Positions 25,803-34,221 of a stretch of 64,000 bases of DNA are shown here, one piece after another. The notes below the pieces were generated by a model, which was given only the letters and a program-made list of their open reading frames with translations, was not told where the DNA came from and ran no database searches. The stretch's first letter is position 1. Each line of letters starts with the position of its first letter. The position numbers were made by a program, and so were the translations under genes. Source of the stretch: Yinghuangia soli (GTDB taxonomy: Bacteria; Actinomycetota; Actinomycetes; Streptomycetales; Streptomycetaceae); NCBI RefSeq assembly GCF_021502675.1, contig NZ_JAKFHA010000008.1:220400-284399 (forward strand), given 5' to 3'.

Positions 25803-27236
25803 ATGACCAGCCATCAGCTCTTCATCGACGGCACGTTCGTGGACGGCACCGGCGACGGCGCCTACGAAGTGCACAGCCCCGCCACCGGCGAACTCGTCGG
25901 AACCGTCCCGGTGCCCACCGCCGCGGACCTGGACGCCGCCGTCGCCGCGGCGACCCGCGCGCAGGCCGACTGGGGCCGCCGCACCGTCTGGGAGCGCGCC
26001 GCGGTCCTGCACCGCGTCGCCGACGAACTCGACAAGCGCCTCGACGAGTTGGCCCGCCTCACCGTGCTGGAGCAGGGCAAGCCCCTGGCCGAGGCGGTCA
26101 GCGACATCTCCGAGACCGCGATGCTGATCCGCCTCCAGGCCGAGGACGCGATCCGCATGTACGGCGCCACGATGCCCTCGCTGTTCCCGAACAAGCGGCT
26201 GTTCACCACGTACCGCCCGGTCGGCGTGTGGGGCGTCATCACCCCGTGGAACTTCCCGCTGCACTCGGTCGTCGAGTTCGCCGCCCCGGGCCTGGCCATG
26301 GGCAACGCCCTGGTCGTCAAGCCGCCCGCCAACACGCCGCTCTCGGTGCTCGCGGGCATGGAGGCCTTCGCCGCCGCCGGGCTGCCGGACGGGCTGATCA
26401 ACATCCTCCCCGGCGACGGCATCGTCGGCGACGCGCTGGTCCGGCACCGCGGCATCCACGCCATCGGCTTCATCGGCTCCTCGGCCACCGGCGCCAAGAT
26501 CCAGGCCGCCGCCGGCCTCAAGCGCTCCATCATGGAGTGCTCCGGCAACGGGCCCCTGGTGGTCCTCGCGGACGCCGACGTCGAGGCCGCCGCCAAGGCC
26601 GCGGTGTACGGCGCCTACTTCTGCGCCGGCCAGGTCTGCTGCGCGACCGAGCGCGCCCTCGTCCACCAGGACGTGCACGACGAGTTCGTCGCGGCCGTGC
26701 TGCGCGCCGCCGAAGACGTCGTGCTCGGCGACCCGTTCGACCCGGCCGTCAACCTCGGCCCGCTCAACAACGAAGGCGTCGCCGCCAAGATGGACCGGCA
26801 CGTCGCCGACGCCCGGGCCCGCGGCGCCAAGATCCTCACGGGCGGCAACCGCCGCGCCGGCATGCCGACCGACCTCTACTACGAGTTCACCGTCATCGAC
26901 GGCGTGCCCTTGGACAGCCTGGTCTCCCGCGAGGAGTCCTTCGGCCCGGTCGTCCCCATCATCACCGGCACCGACGACGACGACCTCCTGCGCATCGCCA
27001 ACGACGACGAACTCGGCCTGCAGGGAGCGGTGTTCACCAAGGACATGGGTGCCGCCTTCCGGTTCGTCGAGGAGATGGCGGTCGGCCAGGTCGTCGTCAA
27101 CGACAGCACCTGCTTCTGGGACGCCAACATGCCGTTCGGCGGCGCCGGCGGCCGCGGCACCGGCTGGGGCCGGATGGGCAGCCGGCTCACCCTGGAGGCC
27201 ATGTCCGACGTCCGAACCGGAGTCTTCACCGTATGA
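25803..27236 (+). CDS. NAD(P)-dependent aldehyde dehydrogenase
   Basis: 477 residues. It shows the ALDH landmarks: the oxyanion segment GVITPWNFPLHSV, the cofactor site VVKPPANTPLS and FIGSSATGAKI, the general-base Glu245 in MECSGNG (usually LELGG), the catalytic Cys279 in CAGQVCCATER and ESFGPVVPII near the end. It converts an aldehyde to a carboxylate with NAD(P)+. The stop overlaps the start of the flavoenzyme gene (ATGA), so the two are coupled, which fits a path in which that enzyme makes the aldehyde. Confidence 0.94.
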   Translation: MTSHQLFIDGTFVDGTGDGAYEVHSPATGELVGTVPVPTAADLDAAVAAATRAQADWGRRTVWERAAVLHRVADELDKRLDELARLTVLEQGKPLAEAVSDISETAMLIRLQAEDAIRMYGATMPSLFPNKRLFTTYRPVGVWGVITPWNFPLHSVVEFAAPGLAMGNALVVKPPANTPLSVLAGMEAFAAAGLPDGLINILPGDGIVGDALVRHRGIHAIGFIGSSATGAKIQAAAGLKRSIMECSGNGPLVVLADADVEAAAKAAVYGAYFCAGQVCCATERALVHQDVHDEFVAAVLRAAEDVVLGDPFDPAVNLGPLNNEGVAAKMDRHVADARARGAKILTGGNRRAGMPTDLYYEFTVIDGVPLDSLVSREESFGPVVPIITGTDDDDLLRIANDDELGLQGAVFTKDMGAAFRFVEEMAVGQVVVNDSTCFWDANMPFGGAGGRGTGWGRMGSRLTLEAMSDVRTGVFTV

Positions 27237-28633
27237 CCGCCGACGCCCACCGCACCGCGCTCGCCGGCACCGCCGCCGCGCCGTACTGGCTCGACCGCCC
27301 CGAACGCCCCGAACCCCTCCCGCGCTTGACCGCGGACACCGCCACCGACCTCGCCGTCGTCGGCGGCGGCTACACCGGACTGTGGACCGCGCTGCTGGCC
27401 AAGCAGCGCGACCCGGACCGCGACGTCCTCGTCCTTGAGGCCGGCACCTGCGGGCACGCGGCGAGCGGCCGCAACGGCGGATTCTGCTCGCCGAGCCTGA
27501 CCCACGGACTCGCCAACGGCGCCACCCGCTGGCCCGGCGAGATCGCCACGCTCCAGCGCCTCGGCCACGCCAACCTCGACGCCTTCGAACGCGACCTGGA
27601 GATCCACGGCATCGACTGCGGCTTCGCCCGCACCGGCAAGGTCTCCGTGGCGGCCACCCCCTGGCAGGCCGACGCCCTGCGCGGCGCCGCCGAACTCGGA
27701 GCCCGGCACGGCGAGAACCTGCGCCTGCTCGACCGCGCCGAACTCCGCGAGTTCGTCGACTCGCCGCTGTGGACCGCGGGCCTGTGGCACCCGGACTACG
27801 CGCTGCTCGACCCCGCCCGCCTGGTGTGGGGGCTGCGCGACGCGTGCCTGGCCGCAGGCGTCCGCATCGCGGAGCGCACCGAGGTCACCGCGCTGGACAC
27901 CAAGCACCCCGACCGCGTCCGGCTCACCACTCCGTATGCCGAAGTCACCGCGCTCCGCGTCGCGTTGGGCACCAACATCTACCCGCCGCTGCTGCGCCGC
28001 CTCGGCATGGCCATGGTCCCGGTCTACGACTACGCGCTGACCACCGAGCCGCTCACCGAGGACCAGTTCGCCGCGATCGGCTGGACCGGCGACCACGGAG
28101 TCACCGACTCCGGCAACCAGTTCCACTACCTGCGCAAGACCGCCGACGGCCGGATCCTGTGGGGCGGGTACGACGCGATCTACCCGTTCGGCGGCCGCGT
28201 CGACGAGGCGCTGACGCAGCGCCCGGCCACGTTCGACGTGCTGGCAGCGCAGTTCGCCGAGACCTTCCCGGCCCTCGCAGGGGTTTCCTTCTCCCATGCG
28301 TGGGGCGGCGTCATCGACTCGACCACCCGGTTCTGCATGTTCGCCGGCACCGCGGCCGCCGGACGGGTCGGCTACGCCCTCGGCTTCACCGGACTCGGCG
28401 TCGGCGCAACCCGGTTCGGCGCCGAGGTCGTGCTCGACCTGCTCGACGGCCGCGAGACCGAGCGCACCCGGCTCGAGATGATCCGCCGCAAGCCGCTGCC
28501 TTTCCCGCCCGAACCGGCGCGCTACCTGGGCATCCAGGCGACCCGCTGGTCGATGGCCCGCGAAGACCTGCACGGACGCCGCAACCTGTGGCTCCGTACG
28601 CTGGACCGCCTGGGCCTGGGCTTCGACTCCTGA
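27233..28633 (+). CDS. FAD-dependent amine oxidoreductase (DAO / PuuB-like)
   Basis: 466 residues from ATG 27233, overlapping the previous stop. The N-terminal dinucleotide motif is LAVVGGGYTGLWTALLAKQ (about residues 39-57), followed by LEAGTCGHAASGRNGGFC, the AASGRNGG signature of DadA/glycine-oxidase-like flavoproteins and gamma-glutamylputrescine oxidase. YALGFTGLGVGATRFGAE closes the FAD domain. It probably oxidises an amine to an aldehyde plus ammonia or amine, feeding the aldehyde dehydrogenase. The very long open frame that runs into it from 24761 is an artefact of GC bias. Confidence 0.92.
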   Translation: MTADAHRTALAGTAAAPYWLDRPERPEPLPRLTADTATDLAVVGGGYTGLWTALLAKQRDPDRDVLVLEAGTCGHAASGRNGGFCSPSLTHGLANGATRWPGEIATLQRLGHANLDAFERDLEIHGIDCGFARTGKVSVAATPWQADALRGAAELGARHGENLRLLDRAELREFVDSPLWTAGLWHPDYALLDPARLVWGLRDACLAAGVRIAERTEVTALDTKHPDRVRLTTPYAEVTALRVALGTNIYPPLLRRLGMAMVPVYDYALTTEPLTEDQFAAIGWTGDHGVTDSGNQFHYLRKTADGRILWGGYDAIYPFGGRVDEALTQRPATFDVLAAQFAETFPALAGVSFSHAWGGVIDSTTRFCMFAGTAAAGRVGYALGFTGLGVGATRFGAEVVLDLLDGRETERTRLEMIRRKPLPFPPEPARYLGIQATRWSMAREDLHGRRNLWLRTLDRLGLGFDS

Positions 28634-28671
28634 CACCGCACGAAACCATGAACGGGGAGACGCGTCAGAAC

Positions 28672-29256
28672 ATGGACGACCAGCATCCGGCGACGCCGGG
28701 AGCTTCGGCGCTCCGCAGCGCACGAGTCGCCGCGGGACCGCTCGACGACATCGACCGGCGCATCATCGCCGCCCTCCAGGCCGACGGACGCCGCGCCTAC
28801 AGCCAGATAGCCGAAGACCTCGGCATCCCGGCCTCGTCCGTGCGCTACCGCGTACAACGCCTCGAGGAAACCGGGGTACTGCAGATCGTCGGCATCGCCA
28901 ACCCGCTGACCATCGGGTTCGACCGGCTGGCGATGATCGGCATGCGCGTCCGCCCCGGCACGGCCCACCAAGTGTGCTGCGAGCTGCGCGAATTGCCGGA
29001 GACCTCGTACGTCGTCATGACCGCCGGGCAGTACGACGTCATGGTCGAGGTGATCTGCCGGGACACCAGCCACTTCACCGACCTGCTCAACCGCCGCCTG
29101 CACCTGATCGACGGAGTGGTGTCCACCGACTCCTTCTTCGTCCTCGAAGTGCACAAGCTCGCGTACGGCTGGGGCGTCGGCGGCGTCGAGACCGGGCTGC
29201 TCGACACCCCCGGCGCGCACGGCAACGGCGCGCTGGACCAACGGCCGGCGCGCTGA
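28672..29256 (+). CDS. Lrp/AsnC-family transcriptional regulator
   Basis: 194 residues from ATG 28672; ATG 28648 is in frame too, but GGGGAG lies between the two and favours the later one. The N-terminal helix-turn-helix is LDDIDRRIIAALQADGRRAYSQIAEDLGIPASSVRYRVQRLEETGVLQIVG. The RAM/AsnC ligand domain follows: LRELPETSYVVMTAGQYDVMVEVICRDTSHFTDLL and IDGVVSTDSFFVLEVHKL. It sits right behind the amidase, ALDH and flavoenzyme genes and is the obvious local regulator, probably sensing an amino acid or an amine-derived product. Confidence 0.93.
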   Translation: MDDQHPATPGASALRSARVAAGPLDDIDRRIIAALQADGRRAYSQIAEDLGIPASSVRYRVQRLEETGVLQIVGIANPLTIGFDRLAMIGMRVRPGTAHQVCCELRELPETSYVVMTAGQYDVMVEVICRDTSHFTDLLNRRLHLIDGVVSTDSFFVLEVHKLAYGWGVGGVETGLLDTPGAHGNGALDQRPAR

Positions 29257-29310
29257 CGCATCGCCTCCGGCCGGACCGCGCAATTCTGCGGAAAACTGCC
29301 CCGGACCGCA

Positions 29311-29340
29311 GTCCTGCCGGCGAAGTGGTTCCGGCAGGAC
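29311..29340. terminator. Bidirectional hairpin terminator
   Basis: GTCCTGCCGG / CCGGCAGGAC, a perfect 10-bp stem with a 10-nt loop, between the convergent Lrp-type gene and the secreted-protein gene. Confidence 0.75.
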
Positions 29341-29359
29341 CGCGTGTCGATGTCAGGGA

Positions 29360-29809
29360 TCAGGTGACCCGATTGTCGTTGATGAAGGTCTTGTAGCCGC
29401 CGGTGCCCGCCGCGGCGCCGATGAAGCTGAGGCCGATCTGCACGTTCTCCTGGAGGTCGTACACGCCGCCGTTGCCGGCGCTGCGCGTGACGCAGGAACC
29501 GTAGCCCCCGGTGACTGTCATCTGGTACCCCGGGCCGTACGGTTCGGCGACGTCCACCCAGGCCGAGTAGCCGTTGGCGGCCGAGTCGCAGACGGAGATG
29601 ACGTCCCCGTTCTCCTTGACGTAGACCGTGACGCCGGAGGCGATGTACCTGTGGTCCCACGTGGTGGGGACCGGGTCCGGGGCGGCCGAGGCGGTCGGCG
29701 CGGCTATGGCGCTCAGCGCTGCCAGGGCCGCGGCCCCGAACAGGCCGCCGACGACGCGATGCGCGCGCCGGGAGCGCTTGGTGGTGGGGCTTGTGGTGAT
29801 GCGGGGCAT
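29360..29809 (-). CDS. Small secreted hypothetical protein
   Basis: 149 residues. A basic N-terminus (RITTSPTTKRSRRAHR) and the hydrophobic segment VVGGLFGAAALAALSAIAAPTASAAP form a signal peptide with an AxA cleavage site. The mature domain of about 105 residues is rich in Gly and Tyr, has two Cys (ISVCDSAANGYSAWVD and GSCVTRSAGN) and looks like a small beta-sandwich. No family is recognised. It is monocistronic, with an inverted repeat about 50 bp upstream. Confidence 0.75.
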   Translation of the reverse strand: MPRITTSPTTKRSRRAHRVVGGLFGAAALAALSAIAAPTASAAPDPVPTTWDHRYIASGVTVYVKENGDVISVCDSAANGYSAWVDVAEPYGPGYQMTVTGGYGSCVTRSAGNGGVYDLQENVQIGLSFIGAAAGTGGYKTFINDNRVT

Positions 29810-29857
29810 ACGTGTCCTCTCGCAGGTCGGTCAACTGCGGTCACCGTAGAACCCATG

Positions 29858-29886
29858 ATCACGCTGGGGTGCCGCGCTGGCGTGAT
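29858..29886. promoter_or_regulatory. Inverted repeat upstream of the secreted-protein gene
   Basis: ATCACGC-N15-GCGTGAT, a perfect 7+7 inverted repeat 49-77 bp before the start codon at 29809. It is a candidate operator. The regulator is unknown. Confidence 0.4.
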
Positions 29887-30333
29887 GTGGATGACGCACG
29901 GCTCCCTTTGACCCGAATTGCGGTTATACCAGAGCCGGTTGCCCTCGATAATCCGTCAGGTCCCGAGGCGAGCGGATGCGCGAATTGGCCTGATGCGGCT
30001 GATCGAACCGGGCACCCGGCGCGGTCGCGACCGCGGTCGCCACGGCCGGCGGATCGAACGAGCCCTCGGAAGCCGCGACGTCGCCGACCGTGGCTCCGGT
30101 TCAGGTTCCGTGACGAAGCATCGATGGCGCGACGGGGTGCGCGGGCGATGGCGCACCCCGCCGTATGTGCCCGCGCTCGGATCGGTGTCCTGACACCCCA
30201 TCAGCCCGTCGCGGGTGCTGATAACGCGAAGCGTTCACCCTTTTTGCGCGAGCCGGGGAAGCCGCACAGGCAACGCAATGACCGGGTCCCTACATTGTCG
30301 CCAGCAACGCCCGACACCACAGCTGGAGAGCCC
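29887..30333. other. Intergenic region, no convincing gene
   Basis: Open frames here are Arg-rich and carry no ribosome-binding site. A TACATT -10-like hexamer at 30291-30296 could drive the small peptide gene that follows. A GC dip with TTTTT near 30240 marks a likely boundary between the catabolic block and the RiPP region. Confidence 0.4.
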
Positions 30334-30462
30334 ATGAACCACGCCGCTCCCCTCCGCGCCGACTCCCCGCCGGCCCGAGGCGTCAGCCGGATCAGCGGCG
30401 TGACCACCGCCCGCGCCGCCGGACAAGCGTTCGCAAGCTTCGTCGGCAACAACCAGAGCTGA
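30334..30462 (+). CDS. Small orphan peptide, candidate RiPP precursor
   Basis: 42 residues, with GGAG 5 nt before the ATG. It starts MNHAAPLRADSPPARG and ends GQAFASFVGNNQS. The final segment holds F-A-S, an aromatic-x-Ser triplet like those crosslinked by FxsB-type radical SAM maturases, and it lies upstream of a HExxH gene of the kind found in FxSxx systems. Unlike classical FxSxx peptides, the motif is seven residues from the C-terminus. It is also plausible that this is a chance ORF or a small regulatory peptide. Confidence 0.45.
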   Translation: MNHAAPLRADSPPARGVSRISGVTTARAAGQAFASFVGNNQS

Positions 30463-30478
30463 ACCCGGACGGCACCGG

Positions 30479-30496
30479 TCGGCCACGAGCGGCCGA
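30479..30496 (+). terminator. Short hairpin after the 42-aa peptide gene
   Basis: TCGGCC / GGCCGA, a 6-bp stem with a 6-nt loop, 16 bp after the stop. It may be an attenuator or a terminator. The stem is short, so confidence is low. Confidence 0.35.
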
Positions 30497-30872
30497 ACGG
30501 CGCGATGACGATACGCGTCTGCCCGAACCGGCTACGTGGATCACCAAGTGCCCCGTATTCATTGCCCGTTCCCCTTGGCGCCGATGACCGCACGACGCGA
30601 ATCGCCGCCACCTGCCGGACCGCACAGCCGCGGCCCTGGGCGTCGAGACCAACGGTCTGCCGATCTTCTTCCCCAGGGAAACGGGACGACGCATCCCCTC
30701 GGCGGACCACACCGACGGAAGACCCCTCCATCTCCTGCCCTGACCTGCTGCGCCTCGTCGCGTGCCCGTGTTCGGGCCACGCGGGACACGGTCGGCGGAC
30801 GCTGAGGGTTCCCACATTCATGAGCAATTTGCGCGCCCTGTGCGCGCCTGCGTCGGACCAGGAGGCAGCCGA
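30497..30872. other. Intergenic region, no gene accepted
   Basis: A 123-codon frame from ATG 30505 overlaps the recombinase start, but it is Arg/Ser/Pro-rich, lacks a ribosome-binding site and has no recognisable fold, so I do not call it. No other signal was seen. Confidence 0.4.
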
Positions 30873-31964
30873 ATGAGCTATGTCGCAGCAAACCCGAACG
30901 TCGGGTCCGGCTACGCCTCCGCCGACCCGGCGACGCCGACTGGCTCCGCGACGGGAGACGTACCCAGGAGAGTGCCAAGCGTCGCCGTCCCGACGGGACG
31001 GCCCGAGGCATGCGGTGGCTGGCCGCCCGAGGCCCGCGCACTGTGCGGTCACTTGCGTGAACTCACCGACGAGGCCGGAGAGTTGGTGTACGGCCTCGAC
31101 GACTCGCTGCCGGACCTCGTCGGGGCTTGGATCGCCTCGCTGCGTTCCGACCGGACCCGCCATGCCTACGCACGCGCGTTCGTGGTCTGGGAGGAGTACG
31201 TCCGGGCACGCGGCGTCCACCCGCTGCGGGTCGACTTCCCGCTCGCCGACTCCTTCGCCGGTCATCTGAAGACCGCGCGGTCCCTCAAGCAGGTCGGCGG
31301 AGGCGGGAACTCGGGCGCCCCTGCCCGATACGCACCCGTCGGCCCCCCGTACCAGCCGACCACGCAGACAGCCCTGCTCTCCGGAGTCAGATCGTTCTAC
31401 GTCCGCGTGGTCCGCCGCCAGGGCCTCGCAGTAAGCCCGTTCGCGTTCGCCGAGCTGCTCGCGGTGTCCCCGCTCGGTTGCGGAGGCGGCAATCCGCCTT
31501 CCGAAACCGCGCTGCTGATCCAAACCGCCCGCCAGTACTCGCGGCGCGCGTTTGCGCTCTGCACGATGCTGTACCTGATCCGCCCTCGCATGGGCGAACT
31601 GCTCGCCCGCGACGTGGAGCATCTCGGCTACGACCGAGGGCACCACACCCTGCCGTTCACGGCCCAGGACGGCCGCACCCGACCGGTCCCGATACCGCCG
31701 CTCGCCTGGCACGCGCTGGACCTCTATCTCGGCGGCCGCAATTCCGGCCCGTTGTTCATGATGCACAACCGGCGCCGCGTCACCGAGGACGTGGCACGGA
31801 AATGCCTCCGCGACATCGCCATGCGCGCCGAACTGCCGGACCGACCAGACATGTTCGCTGCTCCGGCCAACAGATACCCGGACCTTGCCGATCGTGCCGT
31901 GGGCCCCGAGGCAGCGACGGGAAGGCAGGAAGCGATCGGTGAATCATCGATGCGAAGACCATGA
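30873..31964 (+). CDS. Tyrosine-recombinase-like protein, C-terminally truncated
   Basis: 363 residues from ATG 30873, with AGGAGG 8 nt upstream. The central part has the SAM-like core-binding domain of tyrosine integrases (LVGAWIASLRSDRTRHAYARAFVVWEEYVRARG) and the start of the catalytic domain (FALCTMLYLIRPRMGELLARDVEHLGY, where the first catalytic Arg normally sits). PLFMMHNRRRVTEDVARKCLRDIA continues it. After that, where HxxR and the catalytic Tyr should follow, the sequence degenerates and stops. The enzyme is therefore probably inactive, a remnant of the element that brought in the RiPP genes. Confidence 0.7.
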   Translation: MSYVAANPNVGSGYASADPATPTGSATGDVPRRVPSVAVPTGRPEACGGWPPEARALCGHLRELTDEAGELVYGLDDSLPDLVGAWIASLRSDRTRHAYARAFVVWEEYVRARGVHPLRVDFPLADSFAGHLKTARSLKQVGGGGNSGAPARYAPVGPPYQPTTQTALLSGVRSFYVRVVRRQGLAVSPFAFAELLAVSPLGCGGGNPPSETALLIQTARQYSRRAFALCTMLYLIRPRMGELLARDVEHLGYDRGHHTLPFTAQDGRTRPVPIPPLAWHALDLYLGGRNSGPLFMMHNRRRVTEDVARKCLRDIAMRAELPDRPDMFAAPANRYPDLADRAVGPEAATGRQEAIGESSMRRP

Positions 31965-32187
31965 GCGCCATCGGATCCCAGCAACTCCGCGCCTTCGCGA
32001 AACGGCGCGCCCCCTGCTTGCAACGGGTCGAAACCCGTTGACCGGTGCGCAAGCCGCTGTCCGCGTACGCGGGTGCTTCGGGCAGCTGATCGCAGCGGCC
32101 GGGCAGGCAGGTGCGGGAACGGTCTCCCGTTGCCGGCCTGCCTGCCCGGCGGCATCCCGCCAACGCACGGACCACGGAGAGAACGTC

Positions 32188-34113
32188 ATGCTCGAAGTCC
32201 CCGCACCGCACGAACCGGGCTCGCCCAGCCCTTCAGCCGGCAGCAAGCCGCGGCCCCGGGGCCCCCTGCCCGAGACCGTTCTGGAGGCTCTGAGCGGCTC
32301 CGGCGGAAGCCTGGAGGCCACCTGCGCCTTGCTGGACACCGTATTCGAGACGCGGATGCTGCAGGTCTTCGAGGTGGTCAGGGCCGTGCGCGCGCAAGCC
32401 GCGGCGGAGCCGCTCGGGGCACCGGATGACGCATGGGCGTACCTCGAGGCCGCCCAACGGGCCGAACCCGGTGCTGTGCGGGGCCTGTTCCTGCATCCGC
32501 AGACGGGTCTGTGGGCCGCTCAACTGCTGCGCCGCCTGGCAGAACCGACCTCGGACGCGTCGGATGCCGGGCGCCCGCCGCTCTGGGTCGAGGCCGGCTA
32601 CCTGAGCCAGTTGGCGGTGTCTGCGATGCTCCGCGCGAACCTGGAGGGCACACTGACGGTGCCGTTGCGGAAGGGCACGGTGGTCCTGCCCGGTCTCGGA
32701 CGCCTCCGGCTCGGCAGTTCGGCAGCGGATTGGGACCGCGCCGTCGCCGACGTGCACGACGGCCGCATCATGCTCCGGCACGGGAACGTCACGGTCCCCG
32801 TTCCCGCGGACCCGACGGCGCAGACCGACGCGTGGGAGCCGACGCGCATCCTGCGCGTCGAAGCCAAGGGCGGGGCCGTCTCGATCGGCATCGGTGTCGA
32901 GGTCGACGATCTGGGCCCCTGGGGATTCGGCGACGGCGCGGATCCGGTCGACCGCCTGGACACGCCTGCGGCCGCACGCTGGCAACGCACCCTGCAGGGC
33001 GCCTGGAGTGTTCTGGTCCGCGACCATTTCGAAACCGCTCCCGCCATCGGCTTCGGCGTACTGACCGTGATGCCCCTGCCCCGCGCCGAATACCTGCGGC
33101 CGCGCAGCGCCTCGACCTCCGACGCCTTCGGATGCGTCCTGATGTCCGAGCCCGAGGGATGGGACGAGGAATCCCGGGCCGTCCAGGCCGCGGTGACCCT
33201 CGTTCACGAGATGCGCCATTCGCTGCTGAACGGCCTGCTCGCGCTGACCCCGCTCGTCGAGGACCACGACGGACTCTTCCACGCGCCCTGGCGCGATGAC
33301 CCGCGACCGCTGACCGGCATACTCCACGGCGCCTACTCGTTCTCCGCCGTCACCCGCTTCTGGCGCGAACAGCTCACGCGCGAAACGGCTTCCACACCCG
33401 AACACCTCTTGGCGGCATTCGAGTTCGCCCTGTGGCACCGGCAGACCTCACAGGTCGCCGGCCGTCTGGCCGCGAACCTCCATCTCGCCCCCCAGGGCCG
33501 GTCCCTGGTCGCGGGCCTGCGGCGCGACCTCGCCAGTTGGGACATGCGGGACGTCCCCGAAGCCGCGGCGCGCATGGCCGCACTCGCGGCCCGGTTCCAC
33601 GCATCGGGATGGCGCGCACACCACACGCGGGTCGATCCCGCGTTGGCATCCGCGTACGCCGACGCCTGGGAGGCCGGCGGCCCGGCCTCCCCGCAGGGGA
33701 CCTACCTGTCCCGCATCAGCCCTGATCCTCAGGCATGCGGACTGGACGCCCTCGGATACGCCGCCCGCCATCTGATCGTCTCGTCCGCCCTTCACCAGCA
33801 AGGACGCCCCGCCCCGGCCGACCCGGACGACCTGCACGCGGCCGACGTGGCGCTCCTGAGCGGCGACGAGGAGGCCGTCGACTTGTACGCGTACGAACTC
33901 GCCGAGCCCGGCGCCCGGCCGGCGGCCTGGGCCGGACTGGGACTCGCCTTGCAAGAGCGCGGGCGTCCCCAGGATGCTCCGGCCGCGGCGGCGCTGCTCG
34001 ACCGCCCCGAACTCGCCCTCTCCGTCGCGGAACTCCTCCGCCGGCGCCGCGGCCGGATGCCCATCCCGCTCGCACTCGCCCGCTGGATGACCGACGCCGG
34101 CCCGCGTGCCTGA
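32188..34113 (+). CDS. HEXXH-motif peptide-modification protein (aKG-HExxH-type beta-hydroxylase-like)
   Basis: 641 residues from ATG 32188, with GGAGAG 6 nt upstream. The hallmark is LVHEMRHSLLNGLLALTPLVED, with H340-E341-x-x-H344, followed by FHAPWRDDPRPLTGILHGAYSFSAVTRFWRE. That combination marks the HEXXH family first noticed beside FxSxx-COOH radical-SAM systems, and members are regarded as peptide beta-hydroxylases and not proteases. The roughly 330 residues before it are helical and the C-terminal 200 look like helical repeats, so it is longer than the minimal family. It likely modifies a ribosomal peptide from this region. Confidence 0.82.
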   Translation: MLEVPAPHEPGSPSPSAGSKPRPRGPLPETVLEALSGSGGSLEATCALLDTVFETRMLQVFEVVRAVRAQAAAEPLGAPDDAWAYLEAAQRAEPGAVRGLFLHPQTGLWAAQLLRRLAEPTSDASDAGRPPLWVEAGYLSQLAVSAMLRANLEGTLTVPLRKGTVVLPGLGRLRLGSSAADWDRAVADVHDGRIMLRHGNVTVPVPADPTAQTDAWEPTRILRVEAKGGAVSIGIGVEVDDLGPWGFGDGADPVDRLDTPAAARWQRTLQGAWSVLVRDHFETAPAIGFGVLTVMPLPRAEYLRPRSASTSDAFGCVLMSEPEGWDEESRAVQAAVTLVHEMRHSLLNGLLALTPLVEDHDGLFHAPWRDDPRPLTGILHGAYSFSAVTRFWREQLTRETASTPEHLLAAFEFALWHRQTSQVAGRLAANLHLAPQGRSLVAGLRRDLASWDMRDVPEAAARMAALAARFHASGWRAHHTRVDPALASAYADAWEAGGPASPQGTYLSRISPDPQACGLDALGYAARHLIVSSALHQQGRPAPADPDDLHAADVALLSGDEEAVDLYAYELAEPGARPAAWAGLGLALQERGRPQDAPAAAALLDRPELALSVAELLRRRRGRMPIPLALARWMTDAGPRA

Positions 34114-34221
34114 TCGCCCCCGAAGCGCGCCCGGGCAGCCGTCCGCCCCCGAAGAATCCCACGTGAACGCCGCCCCTCCCACGGCGATCAACTCCCCCTC
34201 TACCAAAAAGGATTCGTCATC

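Noticed and set aside
24761..28633. Open frame of 1290 codons running through the amidase and aldehyde dehydrogenase genes
   Set aside because: Only the last 466 codons (the flavoenzyme) are real; the rest is Arg/Pro/Gly-rich and antiphase to two clear enzyme genes. It is a product of high GC.
30505..30876. 123-codon gene overlapping the recombinase start
   Set aside because: Biased composition, no ribosome-binding site and no fold; the ATGA overlap is likely chance.
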